From NCBI GenBank assembly GCA_038120095.1, contig JAYOKZ010000013.1, forward strand, positions 1-64,000: a stretch of 64,000 nucleotides of DNA, written 5' to 3'. Position numbers and translations under genes: made by a program. The DNA comes from UBA2589 sp038120095 (GTDB taxonomy: Bacteria; Gemmatimonadota; Gemmatimonadetes; Longimicrobiales; Gaopeijiaceae). The stretch's first letter is position 1; each line of letters begins with the position of its first letter. This document shows, piece by piece, positions 1 through 9,154 of this stretch. The notes beneath the pieces are model-generated. The model was not told the origin of the DNA, searched no databases, and was given only the letters and a program-made list of their open reading frames with translations.

Positions 1-2168
1 GATCCTGCGTGTCCACCCACCCAGAGGTGGAATCGGCCCGGCTCCGCCTTTCGTTTCATGTCTCGGCCGTAGAAGGCCAGCTCCTTCGCGTCGATGTCGA
101 AGCGAAGGTGGCGAACTTCCCCTGCCTCGAGAGACACGCGCCTGAAGGCGACGAGTTCGCGCACCGGGCGTGTGACGCTGCCGACGAGATCCCGGATATA
201 GACCTGGACGACCTCTTCGACGTCCCACCGCCCCTCGTTCGCGACTTCGATGATCACCTCAAGCGACGAACCGGGGGTGATTCGGGGCTCGGGGCAGCTC
301 ACGGAACGATAATGAACGTCTCCGTAGGTCAGGCCGAAGCCGAACGGATACGCTGGGGATGGGTGAACATCGAGATGGAACGACGTGTTCCCGATCGACA
401 CCTGAGGAGCGCCGGGATCAATATCATCGATGTGCACGAACGTTTCCGGGGTCGGCGGTCGACCGGTGTTCTTGTGTGCGTAGTAGATCGGGATCTGGCC
501 GCCCACACGTGGCAGGCTGACCGGTAGTCGTCCCGAGGGTGAGACGACCCCAGTGAGAATATCCGAGATCGCCAGACCACCCATGGTCCCGGGGTGCCAT
601 GCGTACAGGATGGCGGCGACCGAGTCTGGAAGAGCTTCGACGGCGAGGGCCCTGCCCGCCATGATCACGAGGATGACCGGCTTGCCCAGACTGGCAACCT
701 CATCCAGCAGGGCTGCCTGGGCGCCCGGAAGCGTAATATCGGCGCGGCAATGGGCTTCCCCCGACAGGATCGACTCCTCCCCGAGCACGAGCACGACCAC
801 ATCGGCTGCGCGCGCGGCATCGAGTGCCGCCGGGAAGCCGTCGCGAGTCCTGCTTCGCGTGGTTTCGAGCCCCCGTTCGTAACGGACTTCTACCTCCCCG
901 TGAAGCGCCTCCCGGATCGCACTCAGAGGTGTCTGACTCAGCTCGGGGTCTCCGTCGAAGATCCACGTGCCGAGCTGCTCATAGGGCTCGTCTGCCATCG
1001 GACCGATGACTGCAAGAGAGGAGAGCTCGTGGGGCTTCAGAGGAAGCGTTTCATCGCGGTTCCTCAGCATCACGATGCTCTGGCGGGCGGTTTCCAGGGC
1101 GTCCGCGAGGTAGGTCGGATTGCCCCAGTCCGGGAAGCTCTCGGGATCGACGTAGGGACGTTCGAACAGGCCCAGGCGGAGCTTCGTGCGCAGCACGTTT
1201 CGCACCATCCTGTCGACCTTTTCTTCGGAGATCCGTCCCTCGGTCACGAGCTGGGGGAGATGATGAGCATACGTGGTGCTCGCCATTTCCATGTCGACGC
1301 CCGCTCGCGCTGCTTCGTAGGCCGATTCCCGATCGTTCTCGGTGAAACCGTGCGCCTGAAGCTGACTGATCGAATCCCAGTCGCTGACGACGAATCCGTC
1401 AAAATCCCACTCACGGCGCAGGACCTGGTCAAGAAGGAACTCGTTGGCGCTGGCCGGCACCCCGTCGAGATCACTGAACGAGGTCATCAGGCTGCAGACA
1501 CCGGCATCCAGCGCTGCCTTGAATGGCCGGAGGTGAACGTTTCTGAGCTCGTTCTCGGGAATGTTCGTCGAGTTGTAGTCTTTCCCGCTTTCGGAGGCTC
1601 CGTATCCTGCGAAGTGCTTGGCGCATGCCGCGATGCTTCCATCTGCGTCCAGCTCCCCACCCTGGAAGCCGCGAACCATGGCGGCACCGAGGACAGAGGA
1701 CAGATGAGGGTCCTCTCCAAACGTCTCTGCGACCCGACCCCACCTCGGGTCCCGTCCGATGTCCAGCATGGGGGCGAACGTCCAATTGATTCCGCATCGA
1801 GAGGCCTCGAGGGCGGCTACCCGGGCTCCCCTCTCGACCAATTCGGGATTCCATGTGGCAGCTTGCCCCAGCGGGATCGGGAAGACGGTCCGAAAGCCGT
1901 GGATGACGTCCCGACCGATGAGGAGCGGAATCCCGAGTCGGGATTCCTCGACCGCGCGGCGCTGGAGTTCATTGACGGTATCCACGTCGACTTCATTCAG
2001 AACGGCACCCGTGCGTCCGCGGCGGATCCCTTCGTCGAGCCACTCGGGAATGTGTCCACCTCCACCGCTTGCGAGGGTGAGCTGGCCGACCTTTTCCTCG
2101 AGTGTCATCTGCTCGAGCAAACGTTCGATCCGCTCTTCGATCACGGCGATGTGGGCTACTTCGGTCAT
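1..2168 (-). CDS. bglX: Glycoside hydrolase family 3 beta-glucosidase (3' end outside window)
   Basis: Reading the minus strand from the ATG at 2168 gives about 722 open codons that run off the left edge. It is a GH3 exo-beta-glucosidase that would release glucose from beta-glucosides or short beta-glucans. The N-terminal barrel opens with MTLEEKVGQL and carries the family signature FAPMLDIGRDPRWGR. The nucleophile lies in GFVVSDW (Asp near residue 263, codon 1380-1382). The C-terminal part has the fibronectin-III-like segment typical of BglX (YPFGFGLTYG, then VVQVYIRD), so only the last 10-30 residues should be missing. No signal peptide is visible, unlike periplasmic E. coli BglX, so it may act in the cytoplasm on imported oligosaccharides. 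It lies 134 nt downstream of a larger glycosidase on the same strand and may be co-transcribed with it. Confidence 0.93.
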   Translation of the reverse strand, partial: MTEVAHIAVIEERIERLLEQMTLEEKVGQLTLASGGGGHIPEWLDEGIRRGRTGAVLNEVDVDTVNELQRRAVEESRLGIPLLIGRDVIHGFRTVFPIPLGQAATWNPELVERGARVAALEASRCGINWTFAPMLDIGRDPRWGRVAETFGEDPHLSSVLGAAMVRGFQGGELDADGSIAACAKHFAGYGASESGKDYNSTNIPENELRNVHLRPFKAALDAGVCSLMTSFSDLDGVPASANEFLLDQVLRREWDFDGFVVSDWDSISQLQAHGFTENDRESAYEAARAGVDMEMASTTYAHHLPQLVTEGRISEEKVDRMVRNVLRTKLRLGLFERPYVDPESFPDWGNPTYLADALETARQSIVMLRNRDETLPLKPHELSSLAVIGPMADEPYEQLGTWIFDGDPELSQTPLSAIREALHGEVEVRYERGLETTRSRTRDGFPAALDAARAADVVVLVLGEESILSGEAHCRADITLPGAQAALLDEVASLGKPVILVIMAGRALAVEALPDSVAAILYAWHPGTMGGLAISDILTGVVSPSGRLPVSLPRVGGQIPIYYAHKNTGRPPTPETFVHIDDIDPGAPQVSIGNTSFHLDVHPSPAYPFGFGLTYGDVHYRSVSCPEPRITPGSSLEVIIEVANEGRWDVEEVVQVYIRDLVGSVTRPVRELVAFRRVSLEAGEVRHLRFDIDAKELAFYGRDMKRKAEPGRFHLWVGGHAG

Positions 2169-2302
2169 GGATTCTCAAGCGAGTTGAGCGGTGAACGGCA
2201 GGCGCCCCGAGGCGCTCATCGGTCAAGGATCGGGGATCCGCGTTCCTTGCGAGTGAGTCGGCCTTCGTACAGGGAGCACCCGGCCGGAAGGCTAGTCGAC
2301 GG

Positions 2303-5300
2303 TCACAGCCCGATGTGGATGTACGTGCGAATTTCCCACTCGCTGCCGTTGTCACCCGGGAGGAGTGGATCGCACACGGGTGTTCCGCTGACGTTGAAGG
2401 AGAAGCCGGGGCAGAAGCGGTTCGAGTACTGATTCAGGGTACGGTACGTCCCACGAATTCCGAAGCGGGTCATGGGGACATCGAACCACTCGGGAATCCC
2501 GAAGACGTAGGAGATGTCGCCCATCACCTGCAGCGGATAGGTGAGGTTGAAATCGCGATGATAGTCGTACGGCCCCCAGTCGTTGACCTTCGCGCCGACC
2601 TGGACTTTCACGTTGTCGACAATCATGCGGGCATCGCCGCCCACTCGATGGATCAACCGCTCATTCTCGCCATTCGGTTCACCGTTGCCTCCGAACAGGT
2701 TTGCTACGACCCCGAACCGACGTGAGGGCTTGGAGACGATCCGCGCGCGAATCTCCCACAGATCCCGAGCAGGCGTCGCACCGGGAAAGCCGAACGGAGT
2801 CCGACCGTCCGCCAGAATGCCAATGGCGGCATCCTGTGTCGTGGCATGACTCCGGAATGTCGCAGCCAGGCTCATCGCGAGCCCCGCATCTTCCCGAACA
2901 TCGTTGTCCCACTGGTACATCCACGTGGCCGGCGTGGGGTCGTAGGTCAGGACGACCTCGGCACCTCGGGTCTCCCGGTTACCGCGCACGGCGAACGGGT
3001 CGTCGAGAATGTTGCGGGGCCGACCGGGTGCCGGAACCGCGTAGCGATTGTTGGGGCCGACAAAGGGCATCGGACCGACAAGAGGCTTCTGGTAAAGAAA
3101 ATTCGGAGCGATCTGCCAGGAGCCGTAGTTCAGGGCAAAGCCTGTGAGGACGTTCCACTGGTTGCCGGACCCCGTGTCCTTCAGGGCCCATCCGGTGAAC
3201 GTCTGGGTCTGGTCGTAGCCTCCGTCGGCCACGAGGCCCATGGCGGCACCCTGCCCGTACCAGCTGAGGCGTCCCCTCTGGAAGGTCAGCTTCACCTTCC
3301 CGCCATATTGATCCCCTGATGCCACACGGTCCTCGAGGACGGTGTACGTCCCGGGGGTGCCCTCGACGACCTGGAAGGAGCGGCCGACCCGATTGTTACC
3401 CGACCAGAGGGCGCCTGCGTCGACGGTGAGGGCTCCCAGGGAGAACGTCGTGTGAAGGGAGGCACGCCGGTTCTGGGGAACAGGGATGGCGAACGAAGAG
3501 GTCGTGCCGCGCTGCTGCTCCAGATCCTCCTGGTACATCACCGTCGTGAGGAGGCCACCGGCATTGAACCGATACTTTCCAATCACTGCGGGGTTCGCCC
3601 CCCACCACAATGACGGACCGAAGGCAACCTTCAGGCCATCGAGGGCCTGCTTCCCCATGAACTCGAATCCGAGCGGCGCCTCGCCGTTGTAGACGTCGAT
3701 GTTCGGCCCGTAGTTGGCCTCTCGGTACATGTTGAAGAAGTCGCCCTCGTACGCCCAGTGGTAGTGACCCGTCCGGTAGAACGCGTCGAGTCTGAACCAG
3801 CGGTCGTCCCAGCTGAGGTGCGCGTTGTAGACTTTGAGGCGCTCCGTATCCGCGACCCGAGCCGTGCCCGCCGACGTCTGAACCAGAGTCGAGCGACCAC
3901 GATTTTCGTAGAAAATTTCGTCGATTGGATTGACCGGAACGTTCCCGAGCACGCTGATCGAGAGGCCGCCGGTGATGTTTGCCTGAGGCTCGAACGCAAA
4001 ATCGGCGAAGAAGGACTCCTTTCGGTCGAATCCCTGTGATCCCGGGTAGATGGCAGCTCCCACGGTCTCCGACTCGGGCGTGCTCACACGGGTACCACCC
4101 GTGTTGTACGTCTCGAACATCATGCGCATGCCGCTGACGCGTACGACGTCGCTCGCGCCGGACGACTGCGCGGTTCCCGCGGCGAGAGCGGAGCTGTTGG
4201 GGTCGATCCTCGAAAAGTGGCTTCGGATCGCACCGATGTCCGATTCAGGTCCATACGGGTCGAGCTCATAGGCCTGCTGGAGCGCATAGTACGCGGCGGT
4301 CGGATACAGCTCGTAGAAGCCCCGCGAATCCGTGGGGCCCTTGGCCATGATACCCCACCACTCCTCGTTCATGTTGTTGTCGCCCTCACGGTAGTCCTCG
4401 GGATATCCCGCATTGGGCCATGATGCGTTGATGTCCTGGATGTCGAGGCGGTCTTCCTGGCCGAACTTCCACCACCCGTCGCTCCACTGGAACGTGAGGC
4501 CTCCGATCGAATTCCCCGTCAGGCCCTTGCCGGCGGCATTCTCGTAGATCTCCTGCCACTGACCGAGGAGATATCGAGCCTGCGTGACTTGATCCTCACG
4601 GAAGTTGATGGCATCGAACCGGTCCGCCCCGAACTCCGTAAACATGACGGGGATGCCGAGCTTCGCGTCCACCTCGTCGAACAGGTCCCGGAACGATATT
4701 CCCCGGTAGACGTTCGATCCGAGCACGTCGAGGCCGGTAACCTCCTCGGCGATGATATCGATGTACTGGAGGTCACCATTGGCCATGGCCACGGGTCGAT
4801 TCGGGTCGATCCGCTTGATCGCCTGCGTCACATCCCCGAACAGCGAATACATGTAACGGGCGCGAAGCGTGTCGCGCTCGCCCTCGGGAAGGGCCTCGGT
4901 CTCTGCCGAACTCCACACCAGACCGTAATTGTTCTCGTTGCCGAGCAGGTACATCAGAATCCCCGGGGTCCCGCGGAATTCCTCGACCATGGCGGTGACC
5001 TCGGACGTCAGCTGGGCTCGCGCAGTCGGATTCGAGTAGTCCGTGTTCGGGTAATAGACCCCATCGATGGTGGTGCCGTAGCGTCCGAGCGCATGGTTGA
5101 GCACCGTCCAGATCCCGAACTCCTCATAGATGTAACGCACCCACTTGGGCTTGATTCCGACGTACACGCGAATCGCGTTCGCACCCATGTTCCGGACGAG
5201 GGACATCTCGCGGTCCAGGGCGGCCTGGACGAAGTCGTCCGGCTGATTCCAGAAGTCGTAATTGTATGTCGTGCCTCGGGGGAAATAGTCCCAGTTCACA

Positions 5301-5482
5301 CCGAGTACCATCAGGTCCTGTCCATCCACCTGAAGGCGGTGCCCCGATTCGTCTTCGACGATTGCAATCGTGGGTAACTGCGCCTCGAGGTCGGTCGGGC
5401 GCAGAGGTAGGATCAGCAGAGCGGCCAGCACTCCACCAGCGCGCAACGACCCGAGAAGACGAATGACTGGTCCCGTAGACAT
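2303..5482 (-). CDS. Clan GH-A glycosidase fused to a predicted outer-membrane beta-barrel-like region
   Basis: This 1059-residue exported protein begins with a signal peptide (about residues 1-34, cleavage after LEAQ). A TIM-barrel glycosidase domain (about 45-430) follows. Its clan GH-A acid/base appears in YLLGNENNYG (Glu183) and its nucleophile in VMFTEFGAD (Glu283). It resembles GH2/GH5-type barrels but I cannot assign a family or substrate. From about residue 450 to the end the sequence has alternating polar/hydrophobic strands rich in Gly, Tyr and Trp, ending in a short strand (IRTYIHIGL). This looks like an outer-membrane barrel rather than a sugar-binding module. A cell-surface glucan-cleaving enzyme anchored by its own barrel is the inference. 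It lies upstream of the GH3 gene and diverges from pfkA across a dyad. Confidence 0.72.
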   Translation of the reverse strand: MSTGPVIRLLGSLRAGGVLAALLILPLRPTDLEAQLPTIAIVEDESGHRLQVDGQDLMVLGVNWDYFPRGTTYNYDFWNQPDDFVQAALDREMSLVRNMGANAIRVYVGIKPKWVRYIYEEFGIWTVLNHALGRYGTTIDGVYYPNTDYSNPTARAQLTSEVTAMVEEFRGTPGILMYLLGNENNYGLVWSSAETEALPEGERDTLRARYMYSLFGDVTQAIKRIDPNRPVAMANGDLQYIDIIAEEVTGLDVLGSNVYRGISFRDLFDEVDAKLGIPVMFTEFGADRFDAINFREDQVTQARYLLGQWQEIYENAAGKGLTGNSIGGLTFQWSDGWWKFGQEDRLDIQDINASWPNAGYPEDYREGDNNMNEEWWGIMAKGPTDSRGFYELYPTAAYYALQQAYELDPYGPESDIGAIRSHFSRIDPNSSALAAGTAQSSGASDVVRVSGMRMMFETYNTGGTRVSTPESETVGAAIYPGSQGFDRKESFFADFAFEPQANITGGLSISVLGNVPVNPIDEIFYENRGRSTLVQTSAGTARVADTERLKVYNAHLSWDDRWFRLDAFYRTGHYHWAYEGDFFNMYREANYGPNIDVYNGEAPLGFEFMGKQALDGLKVAFGPSLWWGANPAVIGKYRFNAGGLLTTVMYQEDLEQQRGTTSSFAIPVPQNRRASLHTTFSLGALTVDAGALWSGNNRVGRSFQVVEGTPGTYTVLEDRVASGDQYGGKVKLTFQRGRLSWYGQGAAMGLVADGGYDQTQTFTGWALKDTGSGNQWNVLTGFALNYGSWQIAPNFLYQKPLVGPMPFVGPNNRYAVPAPGRPRNILDDPFAVRGNRETRGAEVVLTYDPTPATWMYQWDNDVREDAGLAMSLAATFRSHATTQDAAIGILADGRTPFGFPGATPARDLWEIRARIVSKPSRRFGVVANLFGGNGEPNGENERLIHRVGGDARMIVDNVKVQVGAKVNDWGPYDYHRDFNLTYPLQVMGDISYVFGIPEWFDVPMTRFGIRGTYRTLNQYSNRFCPGFSFNVSGTPVCDPLLPGDNGSEWEIRTYIHIGL

Positions 5483-5505
5483 GGCTTGAAGCGACCCTGC
5501 AGGTT

Positions 5506-5530
5506 ACTTTGTTCGGACGCCGAACAAAGT
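5506..5530. promoter_or_regulatory. Perfect 25-bp inverted repeat between divergent glycosidase and pfkA genes
   Basis: Two 11-bp arms, ACTTTGTTCGG and CCGAACAAAGT, are exact reverse complements separated by ACG. The dyad sits 24 bp before the glycosidase ATG (5482, minus strand) and 57 bp before the pfkA ATG (5587, plus strand), so it could serve both genes. It is most simply an operator for a dimeric repressor or activator. It could also fold as an RNA hairpin, but no T-run follows on either strand, so a terminator is unlikely. The cognate regulator is not in the window. Confidence 0.6.
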
Positions 5531-5586
5531 GTCCGCGTCAGGCTCATGGTGTCAAGTCGGCCATCCCTTCACCCTTCGAATCCTTC

Positions 5587-6552
5587 ATGCGACGCATCGG
5601 TCTCGTTACTTCGGGCGGGGACGCTCCAGGCATGAACACCGCAATCCGCGCCGTTGTGCGGTCGGCCGACGCGAGCGGCCTCACCGTCTTCGGCTTTGAA
5701 GACGGCTACAGCGGCCTGATCGAGGGACGCGGACGGGAGATTGCGGCTCGGGACGTTGGAGACGTGATGCATCGGGGCGGTACCGTGCTGCGCACGGCGC
5801 GCTGTCCTGCCATGGCCTCGGACGCGGGGCAGGCGCAGGCGGTCGACTCCCTCAGTCGGGCAGGGATCGACGGACTTGTTGTCATCGGGGGAGACGGATC
5901 CCTCCGTGGTGCTCATGCGCTCGCGGGACTCGGTATCCCGGTCGGGGGCATCCCGGCCTCCATCGACAACGACATCTGGGGTACCCACATGTCGCTCGGT
6001 GTCGACTCCGCGCTGAATACGATCATGGAGGCTATCGACAAGCTTCGGGATACGGCCTCCTCTCACAAGCGAGCGTTTCTGATCGAGACGATGGGTCGCG
6101 ACTCGGGCTTTCTGGCTGCGATGGCCGGTGTCATCTGCGGTGCCGAGCTGGTCGTGGCACCCGAGCATGAGGCCAGTCTCGCGGAGATCGGAGAGGTCGT
6201 GGCGAATGCTCACGAGCGCGGCAAACCACATTGTTTTGTGATCGTCGCGGAAGGGGCGTCACGCGGTGTTGACGAGATCGGTGCGTACCTGAAGGAACAC
6301 GGCATCGGATACGAGGCTCGCGTCACCAAGCTGGGACACGTTCAACGCGGCGGGAGCCCGTCGGCGTTCGATCGCCTGCTCGCGTCGCGCATGGGTGCTC
6401 GCGTGACGCAGGAGTTGCTGCGCGGCGCCACGGATTTCATGGTTGGCCTCGATGGGGTAGAGCTTCAGCGCGTCGAGCTCGCCCAGGTGTGCGCCCGCAC
6501 GGCCGACCCGGACGTGCGGTACATGGAACTCACTCGGTTGCTGGCGAGGTAG
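5587..6552 (+). CDS. pfkA: 6-phosphofructokinase, ATP-type
   Basis: This 321-residue enzyme would phosphorylate fructose-6-phosphate to fructose-1,6-bisphosphate in cytoplasmic glycolysis. The start at 5587 (MRRIGLVTSGGDAPGMN) matches the family N-terminus; an earlier ATG at 5509 would add a non-conserved extension across the dyad. The active site is intact: GGDGS (Gly104, E. coli numbering coincides), the catalytic base in SIDND (Asp127), MGRDSG, and GHVQRGGSPSAFDR. Gly104 indicates ATP rather than pyrophosphate as donor. Position 124 is Ala (PASIDND), where ATP enzymes usually have Gly and pyrophosphate enzymes Lys, a small departure. Placement among three glycosidases suggests a role in using glucose from beta-glucan breakdown. 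Confidence 0.95.
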   Translation: MRRIGLVTSGGDAPGMNTAIRAVVRSADASGLTVFGFEDGYSGLIEGRGREIAARDVGDVMHRGGTVLRTARCPAMASDAGQAQAVDSLSRAGIDGLVVIGGDGSLRGAHALAGLGIPVGGIPASIDNDIWGTHMSLGVDSALNTIMEAIDKLRDTASSHKRAFLIETMGRDSGFLAAMAGVICGAELVVAPEHEASLAEIGEVVANAHERGKPHCFVIVAEGASRGVDEIGAYLKEHGIGYEARVTKLGHVQRGGSPSAFDRLLASRMGARVTQELLRGATDFMVGLDGVELQRVELAQVCARTADPDVRYMELTRLLAR

Positions 6553-6583
6553 CGGGCCCCGGGTCAGGCTGGCGTCGGCCCGA

Positions 6584-7444
6584 TCAGTCTCGTCGCTCGT
6601 GCTTCACCCAGTCGACCTCCATCGTCCATGAGTCGACGGTCATGGGCGACGCGTTGATCTTGGCGAAGTTGAGGACCGCGAAAAGGGGCTCAGGAAGCGC
6701 ACTGCCCTCGCCTTCGTTCCGGTGAATCTCCTCACCGTCGAGACGGAAGACGAGATCGTCGCCCTGCCATTCCACCGAATACTCGTGGTATTCCGCGAGT
6801 GGAGCGGCCTGGACGTGCATCAACTGCTGCCAGTCTCCGCCGCCGCAGAATCCCAGATTCTTGATTGCACGGGCAGCGTAGTGATCTGGGCCGCCATCGC
6901 TGTGGTGTTCGAAAATGTCGATTTCTCCCGAGCCCGTCATCGGCCAGCACACGTCTTCGTCCTCCTCCTCGACGGGCGGCTCGTTGTTCTGCGCGCCGAG
7001 CAGCCACCAGGCGGGAAACATTCCGGCCTGTCCGCTGTCAGCGACTCGCAATCGGGCGGTCCAGCGCCCTTTGACGAACTCCCGGCGGTTCTTCGAGGTG
7101 ATGCGACCCGCGACGTACTGAGTCGGCGGATGCACGTCGCCGAACTTGCTCAGGTTGTCGCACTCCACCGGTTGCCCGAGATCGACGACCCGCAGCTTGA
7201 GGGTGCCGTCACTGACCTCGCGTGTCCGATGAACGCCGTCTCGCACGTAGCACTGATCCTCGTCATTCACCCAGAGCAGCTGATCCTGCCAATTCCCGGA
7301 ATCGAACGTGTCGAAGTCGTCGAAGAAGTCGACGACCCACTCGTCGGTCGTGTCCATCGTGGCGGGCTGGTCTGCTGCGGGGGGCGAGCACGCCGCAAGG
7401 GTGGCCGTTGCGATCAGTGCGGTGAATGGAACGAGAGGTCTCAC
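6584..7444 (-). CDS. Glycoside hydrolase family 16 lipoprotein (laminarinase-like)
   Basis: The 286-residue protein is read from a GTG at 7444. It has a lipoprotein signal peptide ending in the lipobox TLAAC (Cys19), so it should be tethered to a membrane facing the periplasm or outside. The GH16 jelly-roll carries the catalytic signature GEIDIFE (Glu174 nucleophile, Asp176, Glu179 acid/base) after MFPAWWLLG. Family members cleave internal beta-1,3, beta-1,3-1,4 or galactan linkages. Laminarin-type glucan is favoured here because a GH3 beta-glucosidase lies nearby, but that is inference. An acidic loop (PPVEEEDEDVCW) before the active site is unusual. The gene converges on pfkA, 31 nt apart, with no clear terminator between. 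Confidence 0.88.
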   Translation of the reverse strand: MRPLVPFTALIATATLAACSPPAADQPATMDTTDEWVVDFFDDFDTFDSGNWQDQLLWVNDEDQCYVRDGVHRTREVSDGTLKLRVVDLGQPVECDNLSKFGDVHPPTQYVAGRITSKNRREFVKGRWTARLRVADSGQAGMFPAWWLLGAQNNEPPVEEEDEDVCWPMTGSGEIDIFEHHSDGGPDHYAARAIKNLGFCGGGDWQQLMHVQAAPLAEYHEYSVEWQGDDLVFRLDGEEIHRNEGEGSALPEPLFAVLNFAKINASPMTVDSWTMEVDWVKHERRD

Positions 7445-7530
7445 TGGCTTGCAGCGCGGTCGAGTCAGTCGGGTCGGTCAGCGCCCGGCAGACCCGCCGC
7501 GGCTCCACTTGTTCCGGCGATCACGGAGTC

Positions 7531-9150
7531 CTACCTCGCTCGCCAAACGCCCGAAGCAAAGCCCACGACCGCTGAGCCGGCGATGAATCCGCCGGCTGCC
7601 ACGTACATCGTCGACTGCACCTCGGTCCCGTATCGCCGGATGACGAGGGCGCGAAGGATGAGGGCGAGCGTCGCCGTCCAGCCTGCGGCCGGGTTCAGGA
7701 TGAGCAAGCCCGTTGCGAGAAGCACCCCCATCTGTCGTGAGGCGCCGCCGAAGAACTGAACGACGGCCCCCGGCACGGCCCAGATAAGGAGGTAGCTCGC
7801 GAGCTGAGGGCTCGCACCCGCCGCGATGGTCGATACGTACACTCGGTCCAGGGGGGGCAGGAGGTCCGCCGCGAAATACCGTTCCCAGGAAAACCAGACG
7901 AAGAGACCGGCTACCGCGAAGCCCAGCATCTCTGCGAAGTACTGCTGTCTACGGCCGGCTCTCTCGAAGTCCGGATCCGCGCCTCGCCCCCGCAGGATCC
8001 ATCCTGCCTTCAGGTCATAGCCCATGTCCGCGAACGCCGGTCCCGTGGCGGCGGTGAACCCGATGAGAAGCGCCAGCGGGATTTCCGGAAAACCGACCAG
8101 CATGCCGATGACGAGGAAGATCAGTGCGGTCGCGAACGCCGGGAACCAGCCCGAGTGCATCGCGGAGAGGCCGACCACCAGCTCGGAGACGAGTGCGGCC
8201 ATGGCGGCGAACAGGACGAAGGCGACGAGCATCGAAACGGACATCTCGGACGTTACGCCGCTGAGCAGGGCGAGGATCATGGCTGCACAGAGGAAGGCGA
8301 CGAATCCCCCCCCGAGCGCTCGTCCGAACGCCCTCCCCGAGACCGCCGCAGTGTCCGCTTCGTCGTCGGGCGACGGGTCTGCCGGACCGGCGTCGGACTC
8401 GCGTGCGCGCACGGCAAACAGCATCTGCCCGAGGGCGACGGCACCTGCACCGATCATGATCCCGTGCGGCACGTAGAGCGCGTTGAGGTCCACTCCGGTG
8501 ACCTCGGGCACGTAGGCCCGCAGGAGGAGTCCCACGGCGAACATCGTCAGTGCCCACGCGTTGCCGATCCAGCAGACACCGAACACATCCATCGGGATAC
8601 CCATGAACTGACCTGCTCCACCCGCCACTCCTCCTGCAGCGAGAAGTCGGGCTCGGCTCCCGCCTTCGTCGCCGGAGCGAAGCACCTCGGCCGTGGCCAC
8701 CCCGGACGGCCACAGCCCGGTGGCGGGGAATGTCGCCGAATCGAAGGATCGGTAGAGGATCGTGGCATCGATGACGAGGGCGAGACAGGCGCCGAGGAAC
8801 ATCGGCCCGATCAGGTCCGGTCTCCCCAGGAGCCAGGGAATGCCGATCGGCAGGAGCAGAGCGTTCGCGCCACCAAACGTCGCCCCCGAGATGACGGTCT
8901 GCAGAAGGTTCTGGCGGTGAAGGTCCCCGAGGCTCCGGAACAGCGCGATGGGAATTCGCGCAAGGGTCAGTGCGACGATCGCCCCGATGACCGAGCTGTT
9001 CGGCGTCACCCCGACGCGCGTGATCAGCTGGACCCCGATGATCGCCCCGAGGACGGCCATGAGGGCGCCCAGCGCCAGCGTCAGGGGCTCCCCGAGGCGG
9101 GGGTGACGGCGAGTCGGCCCCGGGTCGTCAGTCGCGATCAGGTCTCCCAT
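7531..9150 (-). CDS. OPT-family oligopeptide/metal-chelate transporter
   Basis: This 539-residue, very hydrophobic inner-membrane protein has about 12-14 predicted membrane segments. It has the OPT/YSL superfamily features FPATGLWPSGVATAEVLR and a late GIPMDVFGVCW segment. OPT proteins import small peptides or peptide-like molecules and metal chelates using the proton gradient. The gene starts 4 nt after the AroM-like gene on the same strand, so the two are surely co-transcribed. Across a 64-nt divergent region lie DUF917 and hydantoinase-type genes. That neighbourhood suggests the transporter brings in the substrate of these enzymes, possibly a cyclic dipeptide, hydantoin or thiohydantoin, rather than ordinary oligopeptides. 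The short charged linker near residue 280 (DAGPADPSPDDEAD) is probably cytoplasmic. Confidence 0.85.
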   Translation of the reverse strand: MGDLIATDDPGPTRRHPRLGEPLTLALGALMAVLGAIIGVQLITRVGVTPNSSVIGAIVALTLARIPIALFRSLGDLHRQNLLQTVISGATFGGANALLLPIGIPWLLGRPDLIGPMFLGACLALVIDATILYRSFDSATFPATGLWPSGVATAEVLRSGDEGGSRARLLAAGGVAGGAGQFMGIPMDVFGVCWIGNAWALTMFAVGLLLRAYVPEVTGVDLNALYVPHGIMIGAGAVALGQMLFAVRARESDAGPADPSPDDEADTAAVSGRAFGRALGGGFVAFLCAAMILALLSGVTSEMSVSMLVAFVLFAAMAALVSELVVGLSAMHSGWFPAFATALIFLVIGMLVGFPEIPLALLIGFTAATGPAFADMGYDLKAGWILRGRGADPDFERAGRRQQYFAEMLGFAVAGLFVWFSWERYFAADLLPPLDRVYVSTIAAGASPQLASYLLIWAVPGAVVQFFGGASRQMGVLLATGLLILNPAAGWTATLALILRALVIRRYGTEVQSTMYVAAGGFIAGSAVVGFASGVWRAR

Positions 9151-9154
9151 CAGG

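Noticed and set aside
594..2432. 612-residue plus-strand open frame
   Set aside because: It is the antisense shadow of the GH3 gene, which carries clear family motifs on the minus strand.
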